Of a DNA stretch of 64,000 nt, positions 8,573-16,956 are shown piece by piece. The notes under the pieces were generated by a model. It was not told where the DNA came from and searched no databases. It saw only the letters and a program-made list of their open reading frames with translations. Made by a program: the position numbers and the translations under genes. Source of the stretch: JAWPMV01 sp039819665 (GTDB taxonomy: Bacteria > Bacteroidota > Bacteroidia > J057). The stretch is taken from assembly GCA_039819665.1 (NCBI GenBank), contig JBCBRM010000042.1, forward strand, positions 26,228-90,227, given 5' to 3'. The first letter of the stretch is position 1. Every line of letters begins with the position of its first letter.

Positions 8573-8608
8573 AAAAATCCTGCCGCTCTGCAAAGCAACA
8601 GGATTTTT
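8573..8608. terminator. Bidirectional terminator between convergent genes
   Basis: AAAAATCCTG (8573-8582) pairs with CAGGATTTTT (8599-8608). The A-tract on the left and T-tract on the right let it end transcription from both the nuclease gene and the TPR gene at 8628. Confidence 0.8.
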
Positions 8609-8627
8609 ATTTCAGAATTACTCCTGG

Positions 8628-9818
8628 TTATTTCCTCAAATCAATCTGGTAAAAGTTCCAGGCACCATTTCTTTGATTCTTTCCTTCCACGATATTGATG
8701 AAACCGATATTATCATCGATTCTTTCAAATTCGAGGATGAAATATTGATAGCCGTTGGGCTTTAGTTCTGTGGTATTTGGATAGAAGGCCATATCCTTCA
8801 CATTTCTCAGCTTATAAGTTTTATGGCGGTTGCTACCTCTACCTACAATTTTGAAAGCTTCAGAAGATGATTTTGGCGCCAAACTTACCCAGTGAGAATC
8901 TCTACTAGCATTACTTACCTTTATTCGGACAAAAGTCGAGCGATCTGTGATCACAACTCTTTCAATGTCCAGGTAATTCTGAGAAGCTCCCAAAAACTTG
9001 GGATTTTTATAGGTCTTACCTCTTTTCCCTACTTTTCTTTTGATGAAAACTTTTGGCTTCAAAAGTCGGTCAAAGATATTCTCGTCTTTTGGATCATCAG
9101 CGTCCATTTCATCTCTGGCAACCTCTTCTTCTCTAGCTTCTCTCACATCTATCATCATGGAATAAGCGTCCCTATCACTAACTTCCCAAAGCGCAACAGG
9201 CCTGCGGTTGAACTCATTTTCATAGCCACGTTTCGCTTTGTCAGAACTGCTATCTCTTCCATTTTTTTTGCGCTTGTTAATAGAGGCTTCATCTACAATC
9301 TGTAGCTCATTTGAACGATCATAATCGGCACTTCGTTCATTGTCGCGGATGATTTCTGAATCCGGGTCATAGTTTCTGGCCGTTTCGAAGGCTTTTTCAG
9401 CAGCTGTTCTTTTCCCCATTTTAAAGCGGGTAACTGCAAGATTATTATACAATCTTGCATACCGCTGGTTGAGATCTTCATCGCCATTAGGATCGAGCAA
9501 AACGAAATCGTCTCCTACTCGACGACTAGATCCTCTGTCAGGTTTGGGCAAAAGCTCAATAGCTTCCAGATAATCTAATTCAGCTTCGCGGTATTCACCT
9601 AACTTAAAAAAGGCATTTCCTCTATATTCATAGAGGTCTTTATAATAAGTATCTATCTGAGCAACTTCTTCAAAATAATATACCGCACGCTCATAGTCTC
9701 TATCAAAATAGGCTTCCCTTCCCCTATCCATAAAACGCTCCGTTTCATCTTGTGCAATAGCAGGGCTTAGGATCAAAAAGCTCAGGAGGCCAAACAAATA
9801 AATTCTTAATGATTTCAT
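8628..9818 (-). CDS. Secreted TPR protein (paralogue of the next gene)
   Basis: 396 residues with a signal peptide (M-K-S-L-R-I-Y-L-F-G ... A-I-A-Q). Residues 25-165 contain about three tetratricopeptide repeats (R-A-V-Y-Y-F-E-E-V-A, Y-R-G-N-A-F-F-K-L-G, N-L-A-V-T-R-F-K-M-G). A highly charged linker follows, and then a C-terminal beta-rich domain of about 150 residues ending N-G-A-W-N-F-Y-Q-I-D-L. That end matches P-G-A-W-N-M-Y-D-I-E-L of the neighbouring gene, so the two are tandem duplicates that have diverged strongly in the middle. The 31-base gap implies co-transcription. The C-terminal domain is not one I can name. A periplasmic or outer-membrane adaptor role is possible but is inference. 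Confidence 0.8.
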   Translation of the reverse strand: MKSLRIYLFGLLSFLILSPAIAQDETERFMDRGREAYFDRDYERAVYYFEEVAQIDTYYKDLYEYRGNAFFKLGEYREAELDYLEAIELLPKPDRGSSRRVGDDFVLLDPNGDEDLNQRYARLYNNLAVTRFKMGKRTAAEKAFETARNYDPDSEIIRDNERSADYDRSNELQIVDEASINKRKKNGRDSSSDKAKRGYENEFNRRPVALWEVSDRDAYSMMIDVREAREEEVARDEMDADDPKDENIFDRLLKPKVFIKRKVGKRGKTYKNPKFLGASQNYLDIERVVITDRSTFVRIKVSNASRDSHWVSLAPKSSSEAFKIVGRGSNRHKTYKLRNVKDMAFYPNTTELKPNGYQYFILEFERIDDNIGFINIVEGKNQRNGAWNFYQIDLRK

Positions 9819-9849
9819 TGTGTTGTATAGTCTGTTGTTTAAGCGATAA

Positions 9850-10974
9850 CTAATTGCGACTCAATTCTATATCGTACATATTCCATGCACCGGGCTTTTG
9901 GGTTTTTCCCTCAAGTAGGTGAAAGAACCATACATCGTCATCCAATCTTTCAAATTCTGCAATGAATACCTTTGTTCCACGAGCTTTGAGATTGTAGGAG
10001 TTTCCTTGTGCCCATCCATCAAGGCTTTTGATGGCTTTTAGCGTATAGATTCTCCCGAAAGATCTATCTGTAATATACCAGGCTCCACTTTTCTTCTGCT
10101 TGGCCAATTTTACAGGGAAAGATTTATCGCTCAGGTTTTTTAGGGTAAAGCTCAGCATAGTCGAGTTTTTAGTGATCCAAACCTGGTCCAGTTTCAACTG
10201 GATATCAGTCCTGGGACCTATACTGATCATGGAGCTGTTGTATTTATATTCTCTTTTACTGTTGCGTGTTTCATTGTTGAACTTATCCAGATCCTGGTTT
10301 TTGTTATCTCCGGGACGAGTTGGATTGTATTTGCTCGGACGTGTAGAGCTGCTGGAGGAAGAATTTCTATCGTCATCCCTATCCCTACTTTCCCAGGGTC
10401 TGTCGCGTTCTCTATCGTCTCTGTCTCTCCCTGAATCCCCGTAACCACTGCCGTAATTGCCATTATTATAGATATCATCCTCATCTCGCCAGCTTCGAGG
10501 TCTTCTTGGTTCTTCATAGGCAATGCCTTCGGCATTGAGTAGTCTTCTGGCTTCCAGATAGTTATCGTTAGCGTCTTTGTTGTTAGGATCTATCTGTACC
10601 GCTTCGAAGAAATAGTTAGCAGCTGCCCGAAACATATTCATGTCCCCTGCTGCGACTCCTGCATTGTTCCATAGGTTGGCGTTGTCTGGATCCAGGTCAA
10701 TGGCTTCTTCATAGTCGCTCAAAGCCTGTTCAAATTTTTCTAATTGATAATAGGCATCTCCACGTGCTTCATAAACATTGGGATGCTTGTCATTCAATTC
10801 CACAACTTTGTCAAAAGTATCAATCGCATCGTAGAATTGTCTGTTTTTGAATTGTTGTAGACCTTCCAGATACAATTTTTCGGCGCGAAAGGATCGAATG
10901 GTTGGATTTCGATCTTGCGCATTAATCCAAAGAGGGAAGAGAATGAGCGCTGAAAGCAAAAGATTTCGAGTCAT
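9850..10974 (-). CDS. Secreted TPR protein with charged low-complexity linker
   Basis: 374 residues, with a signal peptide ending W-I-N-A-Q. Three clear TPR units follow (F-Y-D-A-I-D-T-F-D-K-V, E-Q-A-L-S-D-Y-E-E-A-I-D-L-D-P and A-A-N-Y-F-F-E-A-V-Q-I-D-P). Residues about 150-235 are an unusual linker rich in Arg and Asp, with a run of six serines. The C-terminal domain is shared with the gene at 8628 (F-E-R-L-D-D, L-L-E-G-K-T-Q, G-A-W-N-M-Y). It is first in a two-gene unit; the 294-base gap upstream holds an inverted repeat at 11177-11204. The TPR part suggests protein binding in the periplasm. Function is otherwise unknown. Confidence 0.8.
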   Translation of the reverse strand: MTRNLLLSALILFPLWINAQDRNPTIRSFRAEKLYLEGLQQFKNRQFYDAIDTFDKVVELNDKHPNVYEARGDAYYQLEKFEQALSDYEEAIDLDPDNANLWNNAGVAAGDMNMFRAAANYFFEAVQIDPNNKDANDNYLEARRLLNAEGIAYEEPRRPRSWRDEDDIYNNGNYGSGYGDSGRDRDDRERDRPWESRDRDDDRNSSSSSSTRPSKYNPTRPGDNKNQDLDKFNNETRNSKREYKYNSSMISIGPRTDIQLKLDQVWITKNSTMLSFTLKNLSDKSFPVKLAKQKKSGAWYITDRSFGRIYTLKAIKSLDGWAQGNSYNLKARGTKVFIAEFERLDDDVWFFHLLEGKTQKPGAWNMYDIELSRN

Positions 10975-11176
10975 TTTCTTAGGATTTAGCTTTTTCCGAA
11001 AAAGGAAGAAGTTTTTGTTAAATTTTCACTTTAAGTGCGAAGGGTTAATTTGCTCATTGTTAAGGTGTTTCATTCCTAATTCAGGATGAAGGTAGGAAAC
11101 AATTATTAATTACACAAAATTGAATGGAAAGAAATTTGGTACCATTCGCGTTTTCGTTTGTGTTTTAAAGCAGAAA

Positions 11177-11204
11177 TATCCCGTCTTTATGATAAGACGG
11201 GATA
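11177..11204 (-). terminator. Candidate terminator after the first S8 peptidase gene
   Basis: An 11-bp perfect stem (TATCCCGTCTT at 11177-11187 and its complement at 11194-11204) with a 6-base loop lies 65 bases past the stop of the S8 gene. On the minus strand only TTT follows, so termination may be weak. Confidence 0.6.
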
Positions 11205-11268
11205 AGGCATGATTTTCCATATAAGCCGTAAAGCTTATCGAATTTTTCGTACAGCAGTAAAAAATAGC

Positions 11269-13398
11269 CTAAGGAAGGATATGGAAGCTTTTGGTAGATA
11301 AAATTCCTAGTTGGCCTCTTAAGATGAGAAAATAAAGGCCTGAATTCCAGTTGTTTAAATTGATGGATTCTGTCTGCAAATCTATTGCTCCATTCACATT
11401 TTCTTCAAATACTTTCCTTCCCTGAATATCTATTATTTCAAGTATTGCCTGTTTATTTCTGGGAATATAAAAATCAAGTTTTAGCTGATCTTTGGCAGGA
11501 TTAGGGTAAAGTGAATTGATAAAATAGTGTCCCGCCGGAGCTTGTTTTAACTCTAAAACTTCTGAATAGGAAAATGCCCCGTTTTGGTCAACTTGTTTGA
11601 TCCGATAGTAATTTTTCAGGGGAAAAGGAGAGGGATCATTGAAGCGATACCTCTGAATACTGCTACTATTTCCTGCTCCTTCTACTTCGCCTATCCTTTC
11701 AAATGCTCCTCCCTTACTTCTTTGAATTTCGAAATAGGCATTATTGTTTTCCAGAGCTGTAGCCCAGTACAAATTGGCCATTCCTCCCTCGATTTCTCCC
11801 ATAAACTCTAACCATTCTACTGGAAAACCTCCTAAGGCTGCGCTAAGTGCGTCAAAGGCATTGAGTCTTCCATAACCGGTAGAATCATCCACACCCGGGC
11901 TTCCCATATCAATAGCTGTACTGGTCAGAATACTTTTTACCGCAACATCTGTGAGATTTGAATCAACAGAAATGATCAATGCTGCAATTCCTGAGGCAAA
12001 TCCACAAGCACTCGAGGTTCCTCCTGCCTCATCTACATAATTTCCAGTAGTAAATCCTAATGCCCCCATCCTGTCTATGGTTCTGATATCTGACTGGTCA
12101 TCACTTACCGGTACGCAAACATCTACTTCTGGGCCAAATGGGCTATAAGGAGGCAATTCTCCAGTTTTTGTAATAGAGCCTACCGTAAAAACAATAGGAT
12201 TATTACCCGGAAAGTTCACGCAGGTCCTACCCGGATCATTCTTACCTGAAGCAAAAATTACGATAGCACCTTTACCATTTCTTCCCATAGTCTGGGCATT
12301 ATTTATCGCGCTAATAATGGCAGGGAACAAATCGGGATCGCAAGAAGGATATCCCCAGGAGTTATTGATGATATGGGCTTTACCCTGATTCCAAATCCAT
12401 TCCATACCCGTAGCGACATATCCTAATAGAGTTGAAACATCTGCTTCAACATATACTGGTAGAATACGGGAATTTGGAGCTACACCGGCCGCTCCCAAAT
12501 TATTATGTGTCGATGCGATAACTCCTGAAATAGAAACCCCATGCCCTTCATAGGAAAATTGTGGCTCTCCATTTCCGGTTCCGGCCGGAGAATATCCAGT
12601 AAGGACCCGATCAGAATTATCGCTAGGATCTTTCATGTCTTCGTGAGGCTCCGCTCCTTCATCTACCATACCTACAATCACCCAATCATCTCCCAATGAA
12701 ATATCCCAGGCTTCTACCGCATCTATATCCATGTCTACGGTTCCGGTTTGCCCATCCACAGTTTGCCCTGTATTATGTAGGGTGTATTGTTCAGAGAACT
12801 TTGGGTCAGAGGGGGTATGGTATAAAACAGGCTTCGCCATAAAATTGGGATGTGCCCAATTGACCATGCCTGATTCAAAAAGTTCGTTTGCTAATTCGAG
12901 GCTATGTCGGAGTTTGGAAACTTCGATAAAGTAAAGGCCTACTTCATTTTGTCCTATTTTTGCTCCTTCGTATTTATGTAAAATTTCTTTTGCGTCCCCA
13001 TCCTTCCATTTATCACCGGGTTCGAAGAGAATTTGCTCAGATAACCAGACTGGCAGATCCTCATTTATCTTAAAGCCCCAGGAGACGTCTTGTACCAATG
13101 CAGGATTTGGAAAAAATTCCTTAATAAGCTCATCAAGACTTTTCGTGGACGATTCTTTAAGGCGGATGATGATACGCGGGGTTGGTCCTTGCTTCTTTCC
13201 ATGGACTTCTTCAATAAGTGGATGAGAAGCATGAATGATCTTTTGCCAGGAATACGCATCTTTAAAGTAAACCGAAAGTGAGTTTCTGGTCTCATATAAA
13301 GACTTTTTTTCCTCGAAGGTGTAGTATCCGAGATTTTGGGCTTGAGACAATGAGAAAAGCAGAGGAAATAAGATAAAAATTCTAAAGTACCTTGACAT
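11269..13398 (-). CDS. Subtilisin-like S8 serine peptidase with T9SS sorting domain
   Basis: 709 residues. The signal peptide ends L-S-Q-A-Q at residue 21. Residues 22-190 form a propeptide-like region, followed by the subtilase domain with Asp246 (M-V-D-E-G), His286 (E-G-H-G-V), oxyanion Asn345 and Ser462 (G-G-T-S-S-A). The Asp motif is D-E-G rather than the usual D-T-G or D-S-G. A domain of about 90 residues (F-P-V-E-W-L-E-F to S-E-V-L-E-L) comes next. The last 80 residues are a type A sorting domain (L-Y-P-N-P-A, D-I-Q-G-R-K-V-F). It is a secreted or surface peptidase for nutrient protein or for processing of surface proteins. It is a tandem paralogue of the gene at 13598. Confidence 0.92.
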   Translation of the reverse strand: MSRYFRIFILFPLLFSLSQAQNLGYYTFEEKKSLYETRNSLSVYFKDAYSWQKIIHASHPLIEEVHGKKQGPTPRIIIRLKESSTKSLDELIKEFFPNPALVQDVSWGFKINEDLPVWLSEQILFEPGDKWKDGDAKEILHKYEGAKIGQNEVGLYFIEVSKLRHSLELANELFESGMVNWAHPNFMAKPVLYHTPSDPKFSEQYTLHNTGQTVDGQTGTVDMDIDAVEAWDISLGDDWVIVGMVDEGAEPHEDMKDPSDNSDRVLTGYSPAGTGNGEPQFSYEGHGVSISGVIASTHNNLGAAGVAPNSRILPVYVEADVSTLLGYVATGMEWIWNQGKAHIINNSWGYPSCDPDLFPAIISAINNAQTMGRNGKGAIVIFASGKNDPGRTCVNFPGNNPIVFTVGSITKTGELPPYSPFGPEVDVCVPVSDDQSDIRTIDRMGALGFTTGNYVDEAGGTSSACGFASGIAALIISVDSNLTDVAVKSILTSTAIDMGSPGVDDSTGYGRLNAFDALSAALGGFPVEWLEFMGEIEGGMANLYWATALENNNAYFEIQRSKGGAFERIGEVEGAGNSSSIQRYRFNDPSPFPLKNYYRIKQVDQNGAFSYSEVLELKQAPAGHYFINSLYPNPAKDQLKLDFYIPRNKQAILEIIDIQGRKVFEENVNGAIDLQTESINLNNWNSGLYFLILRGQLGILSTKSFHILP

Positions 13399-13544
13399 AC
13401 AGGTTTAGGATTCTAGTTAGCTCGGAGCGAATTTATCTAATTGGATGGCGAAAAAGCCCCAATTGGTGCTCAATCGCAGGAATCGGTGTACAAGTGGAAA
13501 AAAGAGACTATTGAATTATTCCGATATTTCGATCCCTAAAATTA

Positions 13545-13577
13545 AAAGCTCTTTCTACCTGCTGTAGAAAGAGCTTT
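13545..13577 (-). terminator. Terminator after the second S8 peptidase gene
   Basis: A 14-bp perfect stem (AAAGCTCTTTCTAC at 13545-13558 with its complement at 13564-13577) and a 5-base loop lie 20 bases past the stop codon at 13598. On the minus strand the stem ends in TTT and is followed by TTTAATTTTA-like T-rich sequence. Confidence 0.8.
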
Positions 13578-13597
13578 CCTATCGTTGAACTATATTT

Positions 13598-15742
13598 TTA
13601 TCGGCTGATTATGAATCTTTCACTCCGAAAATTTCCTTTGCTGCTTTTCATGACCAGGGTGTACATGCCCGGGTTTAAATTTCCTACTGAAAGCTCAATG
13701 CTTCGTATCCCTTCTCCTGCATCTAACTGGCTTTTCACCAGAACTTTACCCTGAATATCTACAATCTGATAATTCGCTGAAATTCCTCTGGGCAGTGCAT
13801 AGTCGAGCTGAATTTGATCTACCGTTGGATTAGGGTAAATATGGGTCATGCTCAAGCTGTTTACACGGTCTCTGGATAATTCGATGACAGCAGAATAGCT
13901 GAATGATCCGTTTTGGTCTACCTGTTTAATTCGGTAATAGTTTGTACCAAGAACCGGATCGTTATCTGTAAAATCGTAGGTATTCAATTCTGTTGTAGTT
14001 CCTGCACCTGGCAAAGAACCCAAATCCACAAATTCTCCTCCAACACTCCTCTGAATATCGAAACGTGCATTGTTTTGCTCATTTGCTGTTACCCATTCTA
14101 GCCTTACTGCATCATTTATCAAATCTGCTTTAAAGTCAAGCCATTCGACCGGGAAACCTCCCATCGCAAGACTCACTGCTGCATCGGCACGCAAAAGTCC
14201 ATTACCTGTACTATCATTGAAACCGGGTGAGCCCAGACTCATAGCTGTAGTATTCATGATGATTTCTACGTCAATACAAGTCAGATTTGGATCTTCTGAA
14301 AGGATCAAAGCTGCTACCCCTGAGGCGATTGCACAGGAGGAAGAAGTTCCACCGAAAAAGTCTACGTAATTTCCTAAATCTAGCCCGATTCGGTTGGCGG
14401 TTACTGTTGCAGTATCTTGCCGATCTATAGATCTAACATTTGAATTATTGCCTGCACTCGGCACTACAACATCCATGGAAGGTCCAAAAGGAGAGTAAAA
14501 AGGAACGTCTCCATTTCCATCTACAGCTCCGACTGTGAGTACATTGGGTCTATTACCAGGGAAATTTATACAAGTAGTGCCTGCATCATTTTCACCGGAA
14601 GCATAAATCACAACACAACCTTTTCCAAATCTTCCCTTGATTTGTGCAGAGTCAATTACATCTACGAATGCAGGATAAAGGTTTTGGTCACAAGATTTGA
14701 AACCGTAGGAATTGTTGATGATATCCACTTTGGCAACTTTCCACAACCACTGCATACCATTTACTGCATCAGATACCACAGTGGCAGGATTAGCTTCAAT
14801 GTAGGCTGAAACCATCATGCTATTAGGCGCTACACCCGCAATCCCTAATGTATTGTGGGACGCACCAATTAAGCCTGCTACTGACTGTCCGTGTCCCTCA
14901 AATTGTAACTGGGATTCTCCTGTACCAACACCTCCGGGTGCGTATCCAGGAATCAGTCTGCTATTTCCTCCATCATCCTCCAGGTCTTCATGGGGTTCTA
15001 CTCCCTCATCCAAAATCCCAACCAGGATGCTACTGCTTCCCAAAGTTAGATCCCAGGCCTCATGAGCATTGATATCTATATCAGCTGTTCCGCTTACTCC
15101 ATCAATAGGTTGTCCTGTATTGTGAAAAGAGTATTGTTTATCAAACTTAGGATCCGTCGGATGATTTAAAGTTAAACCACCCATAAAATCTGGTTGAGCC
15201 CAGTTTACCATCCCTGCTTCAACAAGGGCGTTTCCTAATTCTATACTATGTATGAGTTTATTTACTTGAATAGAGTGTAAGCCCAACACATTTTTCTGAA
15301 GTCTTGCTCCCGGAAACTTGAGAAGTATGGCATCTACTGTTTTTTGATTCCAATTGGTAGAAGGGCTATAAAGAATTTTGTCTGAAAGCCAAACATCCAA
15401 TAAAGGATTGATTTTGAATCCCCAGTTCATGTCCTGGACAAATGCGGGATTGACAATAAGTTCTTGAACCCATTCTTCTAGACTCTTATCACTCTTTTCT
15501 TTGAGTTCAAAAATGACATTTTTACCTGGCCTGCTTTTTAATCCATGAACTGCTTGAACTTCCGGATGGTTGCTGATAACAAATTTGTCCCAGGCGACTT
15601 CCTGCTTAAATACAACAGAAAAAGATGTTGGATTAATTTCGAGGGGTTTCTTCTTATCAAACGTATAATAGAAACTGTCCTGGGCAGATAAATCAAGAAG
15701 CAGAAGGGGAAGCAAAAAAATGAGAAAGTGTATCTTTTTCAT
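13598..15742 (-). CDS. Subtilisin-like S8 serine peptidase with T9SS sorting domain (paralogue)
   Basis: 714 residues, similar in every domain to the gene at 11269. The signal peptide ends D-L-S-A-Q. The triad is Asp245 (I-L-D-E-G), His284 (E-G-H-G-Q) and Ser467 (G-G-T-S-S-S), with oxyanion Asn343. The same D-E-G variant, propeptide length and pre-CTD module are seen. The C-terminal sorting domain has I-Y-P-N-P-T and V-D-I-Q-G-K-V-L. The tandem order and shared oddities point to gene duplication. A strong terminator follows, so the second paralogue needs its own promoter within the 199-base gap. Catalysis is predicted to be intact. Confidence 0.92.
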   Translation of the reverse strand: MKKIHFLIFLLPLLLLDLSAQDSFYYTFDKKKPLEINPTSFSVVFKQEVAWDKFVISNHPEVQAVHGLKSRPGKNVIFELKEKSDKSLEEWVQELIVNPAFVQDMNWGFKINPLLDVWLSDKILYSPSTNWNQKTVDAILLKFPGARLQKNVLGLHSIQVNKLIHSIELGNALVEAGMVNWAQPDFMGGLTLNHPTDPKFDKQYSFHNTGQPIDGVSGTADIDINAHEAWDLTLGSSSILVGILDEGVEPHEDLEDDGGNSRLIPGYAPGGVGTGESQLQFEGHGQSVAGLIGASHNTLGIAGVAPNSMMVSAYIEANPATVVSDAVNGMQWLWKVAKVDIINNSYGFKSCDQNLYPAFVDVIDSAQIKGRFGKGCVVIYASGENDAGTTCINFPGNRPNVLTVGAVDGNGDVPFYSPFGPSMDVVVPSAGNNSNVRSIDRQDTATVTANRIGLDLGNYVDFFGGTSSSCAIASGVAALILSEDPNLTCIDVEIIMNTTAMSLGSPGFNDSTGNGLLRADAAVSLAMGGFPVEWLDFKADLINDAVRLEWVTANEQNNARFDIQRSVGGEFVDLGSLPGAGTTTELNTYDFTDNDPVLGTNYYRIKQVDQNGSFSYSAVIELSRDRVNSLSMTHIYPNPTVDQIQLDYALPRGISANYQIVDIQGKVLVKSQLDAGEGIRSIELSVGNLNPGMYTLVMKSSKGNFRSERFIISR

Positions 15743-15824
15743 ACCTACATTGTGTTTCCTACGACGACAGAAACATATGCGAAGATATGGTATAGCTTAC
15801 ATTTTGAGAATAGCTTTATTCCCA

Positions 15825-15854
15825 ATGGACAGTATTGCTGTTTTAACTGTCCAT
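15825..15854. repeat. Short inverted repeat between the S8 peptidase and CARDB-like genes
   Basis: ATGGACAGT (15825-15833) pairs with ACTGTCCAT (15846-15854) across a 12-base loop. No T-tract follows on the minus strand. It could be a weak terminator for the gene ending at 15897 or an operator for the S8 gene. Confidence 0.4.
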
Positions 15855-15896
15855 CAGATTTCCTGAGTGAAAATTTTAAGGTTTCGAAATAGTGAT

Positions 15897-16352
15897 TTAC
15901 TGAGAAGTGTCCAGTGCGTAGACCACTGAAATATTCTCGTATTCGCCATTTTCATGGATTTCGAAAATAAAGTTAGCAGTGCCTTTTTGCAGATTTTCCT
16001 CTGCGAAAAGTCCTACTTCCACTAGCTTGCTTTCGCCCGGCGCCAAATCACCGATCTCCTGTTTTTCTGGCAACTCTAATCCAGGAACGCCACTTAATTC
16101 TTTGGGATAAACGGCGACATTTAAAGCTGGATACTTACCCGCGTTTTTGATGGTAAAACTGATCAATCCTCCTTCACCCGGATCAATGATATTATTGTCA
16201 TTTTGATCCTGAAACTGAATATCATCTTCTACTTGTAACTCTGGAAAGCCAAAATTCAGGCGAATAGATTTACTGCTGTCCTTAATGATCTGAGCAGAAA
16301 GGCTTTGAAATCCGAGAGAAAGGCAAAGGACAAAAAAGAGAGATCTGATCAT
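15897..16352 (-). CDS. Secreted CARDB-like protein
   Basis: 151 residues starting at the ATG at 16352, which gives a signal peptide (M-I-R-S-L-F-F-V-L ... S-L-S-A-Q); a start 66 bases upstream would add an unlikely leader. The body is a single beta-sandwich domain. The segment D-Q-N-D-N-N-I-I-D-P-G-E-G-G is a D-x-N-x-D-type, possibly calcium-binding, start, and F-T-I-K-N-A-G-K-Y-P-A-L-N-V is the core of CARDB/NEW3-like Ig folds. No sorting domain is present. It follows the T9SS-tagged gene at 16426 by 73 bases on the same strand, so it is probably part of the same unit as the fibre protein. A role as a periplasmic or secreted accessory is inference. Confidence 0.75.
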   Translation of the reverse strand: MIRSLFFVLCLSLGFQSLSAQIIKDSSKSIRLNFGFPELQVEDDIQFQDQNDNNIIDPGEGGLISFTIKNAGKYPALNVAVYPKELSGVPGLELPEKQEIGDLAPGESKLVEVGLFAEENLQKGTANFIFEIHENGEYENISVVYALDTSQ

Positions 16353-16425
16353 GTTGAAGAAGTTAGCAGGAGAAATTATAGTATAATTTGGGAGCATTGT
16401 TTTATACAACGCTCCCATATGTGCC

Positions 16426-16953
16426 TTAGTCTAATTTTTGAATATTGAAGGTTCTTAAAATAGCACCATCCTTATTTCTAAGCGCGAGCATATAATAACC
16501 TTCAGGTACACGGTCTAGATCAAATTTCGTTTCCCATAAACCTGCAACTTTTTGACGTTGAACTGGAATCGGGGTTTCCTGACCCAATAAGTTATAAATG
16601 GCCAATTCGAGTTCAATAGGTTTATCCGTACTCAGTTTGACATTTACATACCTTTTGAAAGGGTTGGGAGCAATGGTATAGTCCAAAATGATCTTCAGGT
16701 CCTCATCAATATCCAGCAAGATATCATCATGCTGTTGAAAACCCTGTGTTAGAATGAGGCTACCATTTAAACTGGTGACAGTTGTAATAGCTGCCAATTC
16801 ACCTACGGTATAGGAGATATTAAGAGTTCCTACGGTCGTATCATTCCCAGAGGCCGCAATTACGTAGCGGTCAAGTTTTAGTTGAGCATAAAGCAGCTGT
16901 GGGATACACAGGTAACTAATACTGATCAGGATGACTAAAAAAATTCGATTCAT
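16426..16953 (-). CDS. Small T9SS-tagged partner of the fibre protein
   Basis: 175 residues. The signal peptide ends L-L-Y-A-Q. Residues 25-85 contain Y-V-I-A-A-S-G-N-D, I-S-Y-T-V-G-E and L-T-Q-G-F-Q-Q, a pattern I recognise from small Bacteroidota proteins encoded beside S74 fibre-like genes. The last 80 residues are a type A sorting domain (I-A-P-N-P-F, I-Y-N-L-L-G-Q-E, V-P-E-G-Y-Y-M-L). Only 3 bases separate its start from the stop of the giant fibre gene, so the two are almost certainly co-translated. Since the fibre protein has no sorting domain, this protein may carry or anchor it. That link is inference from gene order and recurring association. Confidence 0.8.
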   Translation of the reverse strand: MNRIFLVILISISYLCIPQLLYAQLKLDRYVIAASGNDTTVGTLNISYTVGELAAITTVTSLNGSLILTQGFQQHDDILLDIDEDLKIILDYTIAPNPFKRYVNVKLSTDKPIELELAIYNLLGQETPIPVQRQKVAGLWETKFDLDRVPEGYYMLALRNKDGAILRTFNIQKLD

Positions 16954-16956
16954 GGC

